A DNA stretch of 8,419 bases, taken from an uncultured Faecalibacterium sp. (lineage in GTDB: Bacteria; Bacillota; Clostridia; Oscillospirales; Ruminococcaceae). The number at the start of each line of letters is the position of its first letter. Positions within the stretch are counted from its first letter, which is position 1. Below are positions 1 through 5,583 of this stretch, one piece after another. Both the position numbers and the translations under genes were made by a program. The DNA lies in assembly GCA_934525735.1 (NCBI GenBank), contig CAKSZM010000075.1, forward strand, positions 1 to 8,419, in the 5' to 3' direction. Under the pieces are notes generated by a model. The model worked only from the letters and a program-made list of their open reading frames with translations. It was not told where the DNA came from and ran no database searches.

Positions 1-677
1 ACAGTGTCTGCGCTGGTGCCGTAGGTATCGCCGCAGCTCTCAAAGAACTTCTGGTTCATGGGGTAGAAGGTGGGGAAGTACATCAGGCTCAGGAAGTAGC
101 TGACAGGAACATTCAGCTCGACCTTCAGGGTCTTGTCATCCACAGCGGTGACGCCCAGATCGGTGACAGGCTTCTCGCCTGCAATGATCTCGGCAGCGTT
201 GACCACCTGACCGATATCGCTCAGCATGTAGGAATACTCGGAAGCATTTGCGGGGTCAACGGCACGCTGCCAGCCGAACACGAAGTCGGCTGCGGTCACG
301 GCGTCGCCGTTGGACCACTTTGCGTCCTTCAGGTGGAAGGTGTAGGTCTTGCCGTCTTCGCTCAGCTCATAGCTCTCAGCCAGAGCATTCACGGCAGCAC
401 CGTCAGCATCCATCTGCATCAGGCCGTCGGTGTAGCATGCGATGACCTCGAAAGAGGTGCCATCGGTAGCCAGCTGGGGGTCCAGAGACTGGACTTCGGT
501 CTCCAGCATGACGTTCAGTACACCGCCCTCCGCAGAGGCAGCTGCACCAGAAGCAGCGGTGGAGCCGGAAGCAGCGGTGCTGGAAGAGCCGCCGCAGGCA
601 GTCAGAGCCAGTGCAGCAGCCGATACGCCTGCAGCAGCCAGGAAGCTGCGGCGAGAAATACGACGATCGAGTTTCAT
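1..677 (-). CDS. Peptide/solute ABC transporter substrate-binding lipoprotein (OppA/DppA-like, SBP_bac_5), N-terminal part
   Basis: This is the first 225 codons of a gene that runs off the left edge, so no stop is seen. The protein should sit outside the membrane, tethered by a lipid, and hand peptides or a similar solute to an ABC permease. The start is ATG at 677-675 with a GAGAGGGA ribosome site about eight bases upstream. Residues 1-28 are a signal: SRRSFL (8-13) matches a twin-arginine motif, then comes a hydrophobic stretch and a lipobox LTAC with Cys28. A Ser/Ala/Gly linker (about 29-52) contains STAASG twice. The mature part begins NVMLETEVQSLDPQLATDG, followed by TYTFHLKDAKWSNGDAVTAADF (written here only as landmarks: FHLKDAKWSNGD at about 110-121), which is typical of SBP_bac_5 proteins. 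Family members are usually 500-600 residues, so well over half is missing. The substrate cannot be told from this part. Confidence 0.9.
   Translation of the reverse strand, partial: MKLDRRISRRSFLAAAGVSAAALALTACGGSSSTAASGSTAASGAAASAEGGVLNVMLETEVQSLDPQLATDGTSFEVIACYTDGLMQMDADGAAVNALAESYELSEDGKTYTFHLKDAKWSNGDAVTAADFVFGWQRAVDPANASEYSYMLSDIGQVVNAAEIIAGEKPVTDLGVTAVDDKTLKVELNVPVSYFLSLMYFPTFYPMNQKFFESCGDTYGTSADT
546..581 (-). repeat. Two tandem 18-base units coding STAASG
   Basis: Positions 546-563 and 564-581 are near-identical 18-base units within the linker that follows the lipidated cysteine. They encode STAASG twice. This looks like simple in-frame duplication in a flexible tether and is unlikely to have a separate function. 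Confidence 0.6.
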
Positions 678-707
678 ATTATTTTCCCTCTCTCTTACTT
701 GCATCAG

Positions 708-727
708 TGCTTTAACGAAGTAAAGCA
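708..727 (-). promoter_or_regulatory. Leader hairpin just upstream of the binding-protein ribosome site
   Basis: TGCTTTA (708-714) and TAAAGCA (721-727) form a perfect seven-base-pair stem with a six-base loop. It lies between the terminator-like hairpin and the ribosome site at about 685-692. It could stabilise the mRNA end or form part of an attenuation switch. No protein-binding site is implied by sequence alone. Confidence 0.4.
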
Positions 728-736
728 TCGGGTTGT

Positions 737-792
737 AAAAAATGCACAAAGGTTTTTTTGCTCCTCCTCCGGAGCTTTGCACACCTTTGTGC
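737..792 (-). terminator. Terminator-like hairpin in the leader (possible attenuator)
   Basis: Read on the minus strand, GCACAAAGG (792-784) pairs perfectly with CCTTTGTGC (752-744). A smaller stem, GCTCC/GGAGC, lies inside, and the whole is followed by A then six T (742-737). This has every hallmark of an intrinsic terminator, yet it lies between a promoter candidate at 802-807 and the start codon at 677. It may be an attenuator of the binding-protein gene, the end of a very short RNA, or a second terminator for transcription from upstream. Confidence 0.65.
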
Positions 793-801
793 GATACCCG
801 C

Positions 802-830
802 ATTATACGCTCCTGTGCCCAAAAAAGAAA
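802..830 (-). promoter_or_regulatory. SigA-type promoter candidate for the binding-protein gene
   Basis: The minus strand reads a perfect -10 TATAAT at 807-802. The element 17 bases upstream, TTTCTT (830-825), is a poor -35. Predicted initiation is near 795, only a few bases before the hairpin at 737-792. The perfect -10 argues for a promoter. The weak -35 means it might be chance in AT-rich DNA or need an activator. Confidence 0.45.
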
Positions 831-1052
831 GCCTTTCGCTCTGTTTTCTGTGGAATGCCCAATGGGTATCCAGAAATATCCAGTCCTTTTTGTGCAATTT
901 TAAGGCGTTGCTGTATTCTTAGCAAAAACACTTTGCTCAAAACATGAGCTTTTTGTATTTTAGGAAAAAACAAATGAGAAAATTTCATCCTGTCCTTCAG
1001 CAGTTTTGCATATAAATCATACTTTTCCGCCGGTTCTCTCTCCCTCGAAAAC

Positions 1053-1082
1053 AGAAAAGGCTTCCCCAAAAAAGGGGAAGCC
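1053..1082 (-). terminator. Intrinsic terminator of the small lipoprotein gene
   Basis: GGCTTCCCC (1059-1067) and GGGGAAGCC (1074-1082) form a nine-base-pair stem around a six-base loop. On the minus strand it is followed by TTTTCTG (1058-1052). It begins 11 bases after the stop codon of the lipoprotein gene. Confidence 0.88.
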
Positions 1083-1093
1083 CTGTGCTCATT

Positions 1094-1609
1094 TTACAGG
1101 AACAGCGCCACCACATACGTCTCGCCGCCGTACTGGATATACACCGCGCCCATCTTCGCATGGCCTGCCGCAGCCTGCTGCAGGGCCTGTACCGCATCGG
1201 TCTGGTTCGGGATATAGATATACCCTGTTGCCCAGCCGGAATTATCTTTGGTCATGCCCATCGACACGGTGTTGGCCACCCACGGCCCGCCGGCGTCCGC
1301 AATGAAGTCGTTGACCGTATCCGAGACCATCGTGTCATTGGCCGACAGCGGAACTTTGCGCACCAACTGTCCCTCCGATGCGCCCAGCTGCATCGGCTCG
1401 CCGATCAGCCAGTCGGCGATCCGCTGTGCTGCATACTCCAGCTGATCATCATACTGCAGCGCCGAGTCGACCTGCTGCATCAGCGCCTTTGCCGCATCCG
1501 TGTCTTCCTGCACCGTTCCGATCATGCCAAGCCCGCTGCATCCGGTCAGAACCGCCAGCGTCAATGCCGCCGTCAGCAGGCAGGCCAATCCTTTTTTCCA
1601 GAGTTTCAT
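1094..1609 (-). CDS. Small predicted lipoprotein of unknown function
   Basis: This encodes 171 residues that I cannot assign to a family with certainty. Residues 1-24 are a classic type II signal: KK at 5-6, a hydrophobic core, and lipobox LTGC with Cys24, so the mature protein should be anchored on the outer face of the membrane. The rest is about 147 residues with no further cysteine and no other membrane segment. A helix-like start (ALMQQVDSALQYDDQLEYAA, about 42-61) and a beta-like end (GAVYIQYGGETYVVALFL, about 154-171) faintly recall the first helix and last strands of CAP/SCP domains, but the family's signature motifs are absent. The start is ATG at 1609-1607 with GAAAGGAG at 1627-1620, ten bases away. 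An ATG nearer the ribosome site (1616) is in another frame and too close. It is a single-gene unit with its own promoter and terminator. Confidence 0.8.
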   Translation of the reverse strand: MKLWKKGLACLLTAALTLAVLTGCSGLGMIGTVQEDTDAAKALMQQVDSALQYDDQLEYAAQRIADWLIGEPMQLGASEGQLVRKVPLSANDTMVSDTVNDFIADAGGPWVANTVSMGMTKDNSGWATGYIYIPNQTDAVQALQQAAAGHAKMGAVYIQYGGETYVVALFL

Positions 1610-1657
1610 CTGTCATTTTCTCCTTTCGCATTCTTCCGGCCCGGGGGCCTTTTCTCC

Positions 1658-1686
1658 ATGATACCTTTTCCCGGTTGGAAATACAA
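1658..1686 (-). promoter_or_regulatory. SigA-type promoter of the small lipoprotein gene
   Basis: The minus strand reads TTGTAT (1686-1681), a 17-base spacer, then TATCAT (1663-1658), which matches five of six bases of the -10 consensus. Initiation is expected near 1651, giving an untranslated leader of about 42 bases. It lies directly below the terminator of rny, so the lipoprotein gene is probably transcribed separately. Confidence 0.6.
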
Positions 1687-1698
1687 GCGTTTCCGGGC

Positions 1699-1734
1699 AA
1701 AAAAGCAGACCGCTGCCCGAAGGCAGCGGTCTGC
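1699..1734 (-). terminator. Intrinsic terminator of rny
   Basis: GCAGACCGCTGCC (1705-1717) pairs with GGCAGCGGTCTGC (1722-1734), a perfect 13-base-pair stem. In the minus-strand RNA the loop is UUCG, a very stable tetraloop closed here by C and G, and it is followed by six U (1704-1699). It starts 12 bases past the rny stop codon. Confidence 0.93.
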
Positions 1735-1746
1735 AGCGAGTCATTT

Positions 1747-3318
1747 TTACTTTGCGTACTCCACAGCACGGCTCTCGCGGATGACATTGACCTTGATCTG
1801 GCCGGGGTAATCCAGCGTATCCTCGATCTTCTTTGCGATGGAGCGTGCCAGCAGGATGACCTGATCGTCGCTGATGACGTCGGGTTTGACCATAATGCGC
1901 ACTTCGCGGCCTGCCTGCACGGCAAAGGCCTGCTCCACGCCCTCAAAGCTGGAAGAGATCTCTTCCAGATTTTCCAGACGCTTGACGTAGCTTTCCACGT
2001 TCTCGCGGCGGGCACCCGGGCGGGCGGCGCTGATGGCGTCGGCAGCCTGGATGATGAAGGCCAGCGGGGTCTTGGGCTCCACGTCGCCGTGGTGTGCCTC
2101 GATGGCATGGATGATCTGGGTGTTTTCCTTGTACTTGCGGCAGATGTCCACACCGATCTGCACATGGCTGCCCTCGATCTCGTGATCCAGCGCCTTGCCG
2201 ATATCATGCAGCAGACCGGCGCGGCGCGCCATGGTCACGTTGACGCCCATCTCGCCTGCCAGCAGACCGGCAACCCAGGCCACTTCCATGCTGTGGGTCA
2301 GGGCATTCTGACCAAAGCTGGTGCGGTACTTCAGCCGGCCGATCAGCTTGATCAGGTCCGGGTGCAGGCCGTGGATGCCCAGCTCCATCACAGCGCGTTC
2401 GCCCTCGCGCTTCATCTGCAGCTCGAGCTCGTGGCGGCACTTTTCCACCGTTTCCTCGATGCGGGCGGGATGGATACGGCCGTCGCCGATCAGGCGTTCC
2501 AGCGTCATGCGGGCCACTTCGCGGCGGGTCTGGTCGAAGGAGGACAGGGTGATGGCCTCCGGGGTATCGTCGATGATCAGGTCCACGCCGGTGGCAGTCT
2601 CAAGGGCGCGGATGTTGCGGCCCTCGCGGCCGATGATGCGGCCCTTCATCTCATCGCTGGGCAGCGGCACCACGCTGACGGTGGTCTCGCTGCAGTGGTC
2701 GGCGGCGCAGCGGCTGACGGCCTGGCCGATGAGGTTGCGGGCAATGTTGTCGCAGTTTTCCTTCAGGTCGGTCTCGTAGGCGGCGATGCGGACGGCCTTT
2801 TCGTGGGTCAGCTCCTCATCCACCTTGTGCAGCAGCACTTCGCGGGCGTCCTCCTGGCTCAGACCGGCCAGCGTTTCCAGACGCTCCAGCTCCTTGGCGC
2901 GCAGGGCATCGATCTCAGCCAGACGCTCGTCGGCTTCGGCAGAGCGCTTTTTCAGCTCCTCTTCCTTCTTTTCCAGCGCTTCGGTCTTGCGGTCCAGCGC
3001 CGTCTCCTTCTGGTCGATGCGGTTCTCCTGACGGGTGATCTCCGCACGGCGCTGTTTGATCTCCTTGTCGGCTTCTGCCTTCTGGGCATCCACCTCGGCC
3101 TTCAGCTTAAAAGCTTCGTCCTTTGCTTCCAGAACCGCTTCCTTGCGCTTCTGTTCTGCGGTCTTGATCGCTTCGTTCACCAGGCGGGTCGCCTCGGCTT
3201 CGGCGCTGCCGATCTGTGCTTCCGCGGTCTTTTTCCGGTTGTTGTAACCAACAAAGTAGCCCGCAGCTGCACCGACAACACCCACGATCAGGGCCACGAT
3301 CACTTCGATCGCGGTCAT
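1747..3318 (-). CDS. rny: Ribonuclease Y (membrane-anchored endoribonuclease)
   Basis: RNase Y makes the first internal cuts in many mRNAs in Firmicutes and works at the inner face of the membrane. From the ATG at 3318 the protein has 523 residues, the usual length. Domains in order: one N-terminal membrane segment (about 3-25); a long charged coiled coil (about 30-155); a KH RNA-binding domain with IIGREGRN at 228-235; and an HD metal-dependent hydrolase domain with His342, the HD pair of LLHDIGK at 371-372, HHGD at 409-412 and Asp427. All key residues are present. An in-frame GTG at 3327 would add three residues, but it lies one base from the AAAGGAG ribosome site (3335-3329). The ATG at 3318 has a ten-base gap and is preferred. 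The leader upstream is long and structured, and a strong terminator follows. Confidence 0.96.
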   Translation of the reverse strand: MTAIEVIVALIVGVVGAAAGYFVGYNNRKKTAEAQIGSAEAEATRLVNEAIKTAEQKRKEAVLEAKDEAFKLKAEVDAQKAEADKEIKQRRAEITRQENRIDQKETALDRKTEALEKKEEELKKRSAEADERLAEIDALRAKELERLETLAGLSQEDAREVLLHKVDEELTHEKAVRIAAYETDLKENCDNIARNLIGQAVSRCAADHCSETTVSVVPLPSDEMKGRIIGREGRNIRALETATGVDLIIDDTPEAITLSSFDQTRREVARMTLERLIGDGRIHPARIEETVEKCRHELELQMKREGERAVMELGIHGLHPDLIKLIGRLKYRTSFGQNALTHSMEVAWVAGLLAGEMGVNVTMARRAGLLHDIGKALDHEIEGSHVQIGVDICRKYKENTQIIHAIEAHHGDVEPKTPLAFIIQAADAISAARPGARRENVESYVKRLENLEEISSSFEGVEQAFAVQAGREVRIMVKPDVISDDQVILLARSIAKKIEDTLDYPGQIKVNVIRESRAVEYAK

Positions 3319-3339
3319 CGTGTTCACTCTCCTTTGTTA

Positions 3340-3586
3340 AAATTCAGTCTTTGAATCATAAGCAGGAGACGCTGCAAAACAGGTGCGGGGATCACACAGG
3401 GCTTTTATAAGCGAGCTTTCAATGCAAAAAGTGACAGCAGAACCACACGCCCGGCAAAAACACCGCGCGGACGGCCTGCAGCTTTTCTATCTACGGTTCT
3501 TTCTTATATCAAACAGGCGCGCATCGCCTGCAAAGGGACTCGGGTTCACGGGACGACCTGTATCCAGCGTCTTTTATTCCATACTA
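3340..3586 (-). ncRNA. Structured RNA upstream of rny: 6S-like RNA candidate or rny leader
   Basis: The minus-strand RNA expected from the promoter at 3593-3621 can fold into one long interrupted hairpin. Pairings seen: GACGCUG (3571-3565) with CAGCGUC (3374-3368); ACAGGU (3561-3556) with ACCUGU (3384-3379), separated from the first by a 3/4 internal loop; UAUAAG (3508-3503) with CUUAUA (3411-3406); GAACCGUA (3499-3492) with UGUGGUUC (3447-3440), including two G-U pairs; and CGUCCG (3473-3468) with CGGGCG (3453-3448). Between the second and third helices is a large C-rich open region with a side hairpin CAGGCG/CGCCUG (3530-3514). A rod of about 200 bases with a big central bubble is the architecture of 6S RNA. 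A weak AU hairpin (3356-3342) followed by UUUAAC could be the RNA's end. It may instead be only the 5' leader of rny, since rny has no nearer promoter that I can see. Confidence 0.55.
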
Positions 3587-3592
3587 CTATTT

Positions 3593-3621
3593 ATAGTACG
3601 AAACATTCGTGTGATTGTCAA
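3593..3621 (-). promoter_or_regulatory. Strong SigA-type promoter for the structured RNA and rny
   Basis: The minus strand reads a perfect -35 TTGACA (3621-3616), a 17-base spacer, and -10 TACTAT (3598-3593). This is the best promoter in the window. Initiation is expected near 3586. A 14-base inverted repeat, TACTAT-TT-ATAGTA on the plus strand (3585-3598), covers the -10 element and the start region, so a repressor could bind there, although AT-rich symmetry at a -10 can also be chance. Confidence 0.8.
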
Positions 3622-3625
3622 GAGG

Positions 3626-3650
3626 AAAAGCCTTCTGCTAACGGCTTTTT
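3626..3650. repeat. Short inverted repeat just upstream of the strong promoter
   Basis: AAAAGCC (3626-3632) and GGCTTTT (3643-3649) form a seven-base-pair inverted repeat with a ten-base loop. It sits between the terminator at 3655-3694 and the -35 box at 3616-3621. It may act as a back-up terminator, in either direction because the plus strand ends in TTTTT, or as an upstream promoter element. Confidence 0.4.
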
Positions 3651-3654
3651 GTGC

Positions 3655-3694
3655 AAAAAAAAGAGAGCGGCTTCCCCAGGGGATCCCGCTCTCT
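3655..3694 (-). terminator. Intrinsic terminator of the LysR-phosphatase gene
   Basis: AGAGAGCGG (3662-3670) pairs with CCGCTCTCT (3686-3694), with a smaller CCCC/GGGG stem inside, and in the minus-strand RNA the stem is followed by eight U (3662-3655, the first one overlapping the stem base). It begins six bases after the stop codon at 3701. Confidence 0.9.
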
Positions 3695-3700
3695 GACAGA

Positions 3701-5458
3701 TTATTCCAGATACATCCTGCGCAGGCGCATCAGACGCGCCGGGGTCAGGCCGTATTCCGTTTCCAGATAGTTCTCGGCGCTGCCGAACTGCTCCCGGATC
3801 AGGCCCAGCACAAAGGGGGCCAGCTCCGGCTGCACGCCCTCCAGCCCATAATAATGCCGTTTGCGCTCCGGGTCTGCCGCGATCTCGGCGGCATGTTCCT
3901 GCAGCACGGCATCGATCTCGGCCTTGCGGCAGACATTGGTCTGCTCAAAGTCCGCGCAGACCGTCTCATCCGAGGCGCCCAGCGCCAGCAGGATCAGCAT
4001 GGCGGCCACGCCGGTGCGGTCCTTGCCGGCCGAGCAGTGGAACAGCACCGGCGTTTCGCCTGCTTCCAGCGCACGGAACAGCTCCTTGAACGCTTTGTTG
4101 CCGGTGAGCATCCTGCGGTACATCGCCCGGGGGATGTCGTCCCCTTCCGGCGTATTCTGCATCAGGCGCTCGATGTCTCCGGGGCCGAAGGCGATCTCGT
4201 GGCCGTCCTCTGCGCACAGGCCGCAGATCTGCACAAGCCGCGCGCCGTCCGGCACATAATCCGGGGCTTTTTGCGCTTCCTCGGTGCTGCGCAGGTCCAG
4301 GATCAGCCGCAGCCCCAGCGAATCCAGCAGTTTCCGGTCGGCTTCGCTTGTGAGCTTTGCTGTGGGGATGCCCCGCCAGATCTGCCCCCATTTGACATGT
4401 TTGCCTTCATCGGCTTCGTAGCCGCCCAGCTCCCGGAAGTTGTGTCCGCCCTCAAGCGCCAGCTGGGTGCCCGGGGCCGGGTGCGCCGGGGCAGCCTTGG
4501 CCGCCGTGCTGGACAACACCGGGAAGTTATAGAAGGGCTTTGCCGGGCGTCCGCGCCGGGGCGGCAGGCTGGCTGTACCGCCCAGTACTTCCATCAGGTA
4601 ATTGCGAAGCAGGTCGATGTAGGCCGAGCTGTGGTCCCTCCGCTGCACCAGCGACACGCACAGGGGCGGCAGGTCTTCCAGCAGAACGTCCCGCACACGG
4701 TCCAGCTCCCGCCTGGCACCCGGCTCGTAGCGGGTCAGGCAGGTGCACAGCTGCTCCTGCACCAGATAATAGGCCTGATAAAAACTGGGGCCGATCTCGG
4801 CATTGGGTGCAAACCCCGCCCGGGCGCAGGCCGCCCACAGCGGGCTGAACAGATCCTGCCGCAGGCTGGGCAACAGCACCCGCTGGCCCCGCAGCTCGGC
4901 AAGGGGGATGCTCTCCTTCTCCCAGAAAGGGTGTCCCCGGGGCACCAGCAGGCAGGCGGGGTCGGCCCGCAGGGTGGTGCGGGCCAGCACCGGCGCAGCG
5001 CAGCCCAAATCGATCACAAGGCCTGCGTCCAGCTCGCCCTGCTCCACTCCGTCGGCCACCGCGTCGTTGTCTATCATGCGGAAGCGCATCTCCACGTGGG
5101 AATACTGCTGGCGGAATTTGTCCAGCTGGGTCTCCAGCCCGGGCAGATAATCCGGCACCAGCGACACGCTGATGCCGATGCGCACCGGCTGCGCCGACTG
5201 GATCTCGGCCCGCAGGTCGGCCTGCATCTGCTGGAACTGCTCCACCACCGGTGCGGCGTGGCGCTGCAGGCTCATGCCGCGGTCGGTCAGGCTGAGCTTG
5301 TGGTGCGCACTGAGGAACAGCGGGCCGCACAGTTCCGCTTCCAGCGCAGAGATGCTCTGCCGCAGCGCCTGCCGGGACAAAAACAGCCGCTGTGCCGCAC
5401 GGCTGTAATTCATTTCATCGCACAATACCAGAAAGTAGTGCAGCTGGCGGATATCCAT
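3701..5458 (-). CDS. LysR-type regulator fused to a tyrosine/phosphoinositide-type phosphatase
   Basis: One uninterrupted frame of 585 residues joins two complete proteins. Residues 1-60 are a LysR winged helix-turn-helix (MDIRQLHYFLVLCDEMNYSR start, then AAQRLFLSRQALRQSISALE), and about 92-290 are the LysR effector-binding domain, so the N-terminal part equals a normal 290-300-residue LysR protein. A Pro/Ala-rich linker follows (about 293-335). Residues 336-585 match the Y_phosphatase3 family (as in mycobacterial PtpB and Listeria LipA): NFRELGGY at 340-347, DLRSTEE at 388-394, and the P-loop HCSAGKDRTG at 474-483 with Cys475 as nucleophile and Arg481 as phosphate binder. The start is ATG at 5458 with AGGAGGG a few bases upstream. 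No methionine lies between residues 291 and 445, and no ribosome site is visible at the junction, so the phosphatase has no obvious start of its own. The protein should be cytoplasmic and DNA-binding. Target genes and phosphorylated substrate are unknown. Confidence 0.92.
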   Translation of the reverse strand: MDIRQLHYFLVLCDEMNYSRAAQRLFLSRQALRQSISALEAELCGPLFLSAHHKLSLTDRGMSLQRHAAPVVEQFQQMQADLRAEIQSAQPVRIGISVSLVPDYLPGLETQLDKFRQQYSHVEMRFRMIDNDAVADGVEQGELDAGLVIDLGCAAPVLARTTLRADPACLLVPRGHPFWEKESIPLAELRGQRVLLPSLRQDLFSPLWAACARAGFAPNAEIGPSFYQAYYLVQEQLCTCLTRYEPGARRELDRVRDVLLEDLPPLCVSLVQRRDHSSAYIDLLRNYLMEVLGGTASLPPRRGRPAKPFYNFPVLSSTAAKAAPAHPAPGTQLALEGGHNFRELGGYEADEGKHVKWGQIWRGIPTAKLTSEADRKLLDSLGLRLILDLRSTEEAQKAPDYVPDGARLVQICGLCAEDGHEIAFGPGDIERLMQNTPEGDDIPRAMYRRMLTGNKAFKELFRALEAGETPVLFHCSAGKDRTGVAAMLILLALGASDETVCADFEQTNVCRKAEIDAVLQEHAAEIAADPERKRHYYGLEGVQPELAPFVLGLIREQFGSAENYLETEYGLTPARLMRLRRMYLE

Positions 5459-5487
5459 GGTTCCCTCCTGAAAAAAATATCATATAA

Positions 5488-5516
5488 AGAATACCGCCTT
5501 TTTGCCGGATTGTAAA
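5488..5516 (-). promoter_or_regulatory. SigA-type promoter of the LysR-phosphatase gene
   Basis: The minus strand reads TTTACA (5516-5511), a 17-base spacer, then TATTCT (5493-5488). Initiation is expected near 5481, leaving a leader of about 23 bases that carries the AGGAGGG site. A small palindrome, ATAT-C-ATAT (5477-5485), overlaps the start point and could be an autoregulatory site. No divergent gene shares this promoter region, unlike many LysR genes. Confidence 0.65.
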
Positions 5517-5528
5517 GCCGTTGGCAGC

Positions 5529-5561
5529 AAAAACCGCCGCACGGCTTGCGCTGTGCGGCGG
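5529..5561 (-). terminator. Intrinsic terminator of nagB
   Basis: CCGCCGCAC (5534-5542) pairs with GTGCGGCGG (5553-5561), a perfect nine-base-pair stem with a ten-base loop, followed on the minus strand by five T (5533-5529). It lies 22 bases past the nagB stop codon. Confidence 0.92.
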
Positions 5562-5583
5562 CAGAAAGAGTTTTTGCGAAACC

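Larger units (their letters stand above)
678..1093. other. 416-base gap without a gene; leader of the binding-protein gene and terminator of the upstream lipoprotein gene
   Basis: The gap is AT-rich compared with its neighbours. From high to low coordinates it holds the terminator of the lipoprotein gene (1053-1082), an AT-rich stretch (about 808-1045) in which I see no convincing gene, a TATAAT promoter candidate (802-807), a terminator-like hairpin (737-792) and a second hairpin (708-727) just above the ribosome site. Within the AT-rich stretch two small overlapping inverted repeats lie at 921-937 (AGCAAA/TTTGCT) and 935-949 (GCTCA/TGAGC). The latter is followed by TTTTT on the plus strand, but no plus-strand gene precedes it. 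Confidence 0.7.

Noticed and set aside
803..1069. Possible small basic protein of 88 residues on the minus strand in the gap
   Set aside because: It would start with TTG inside the terminator stem of the lipoprotein gene, and no good ribosome site precedes it. A shorter version from ATG (MKFSHLFF) has only a weak AAGGA. It also overlaps the promoter candidate, and I recognise no family.
3319..3327. GTG start for rny at 3327
   Set aside because: It is only one base from the AAAGGAG site. The ATG at 3318 has normal spacing and gives the expected N-terminal membrane segment.
1378..3354. Long plus-strand open frame of 658 codons opposite rny
   Set aside because: It is the antisense of a clear RNase Y gene with all its motifs; the product is a biased His/Ala/Arg/Leu composition with no domain, as expected from reverse frames of high-GC coding DNA.
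4440..4600. Internal start that would give a separate phosphatase within the LysR fusion
   Set aside because: The last methionine before the phosphatase domain (residue 290) has no ribosome site upstream, and none follows until residue 447, well inside the domain.
3383..5515. Plus-strand open frame of 710 codons opposite the LysR-phosphatase gene
   Set aside because: It crosses the terminator and promoter of the real gene, has no ribosome site, and shows low-complexity composition without family motifs.
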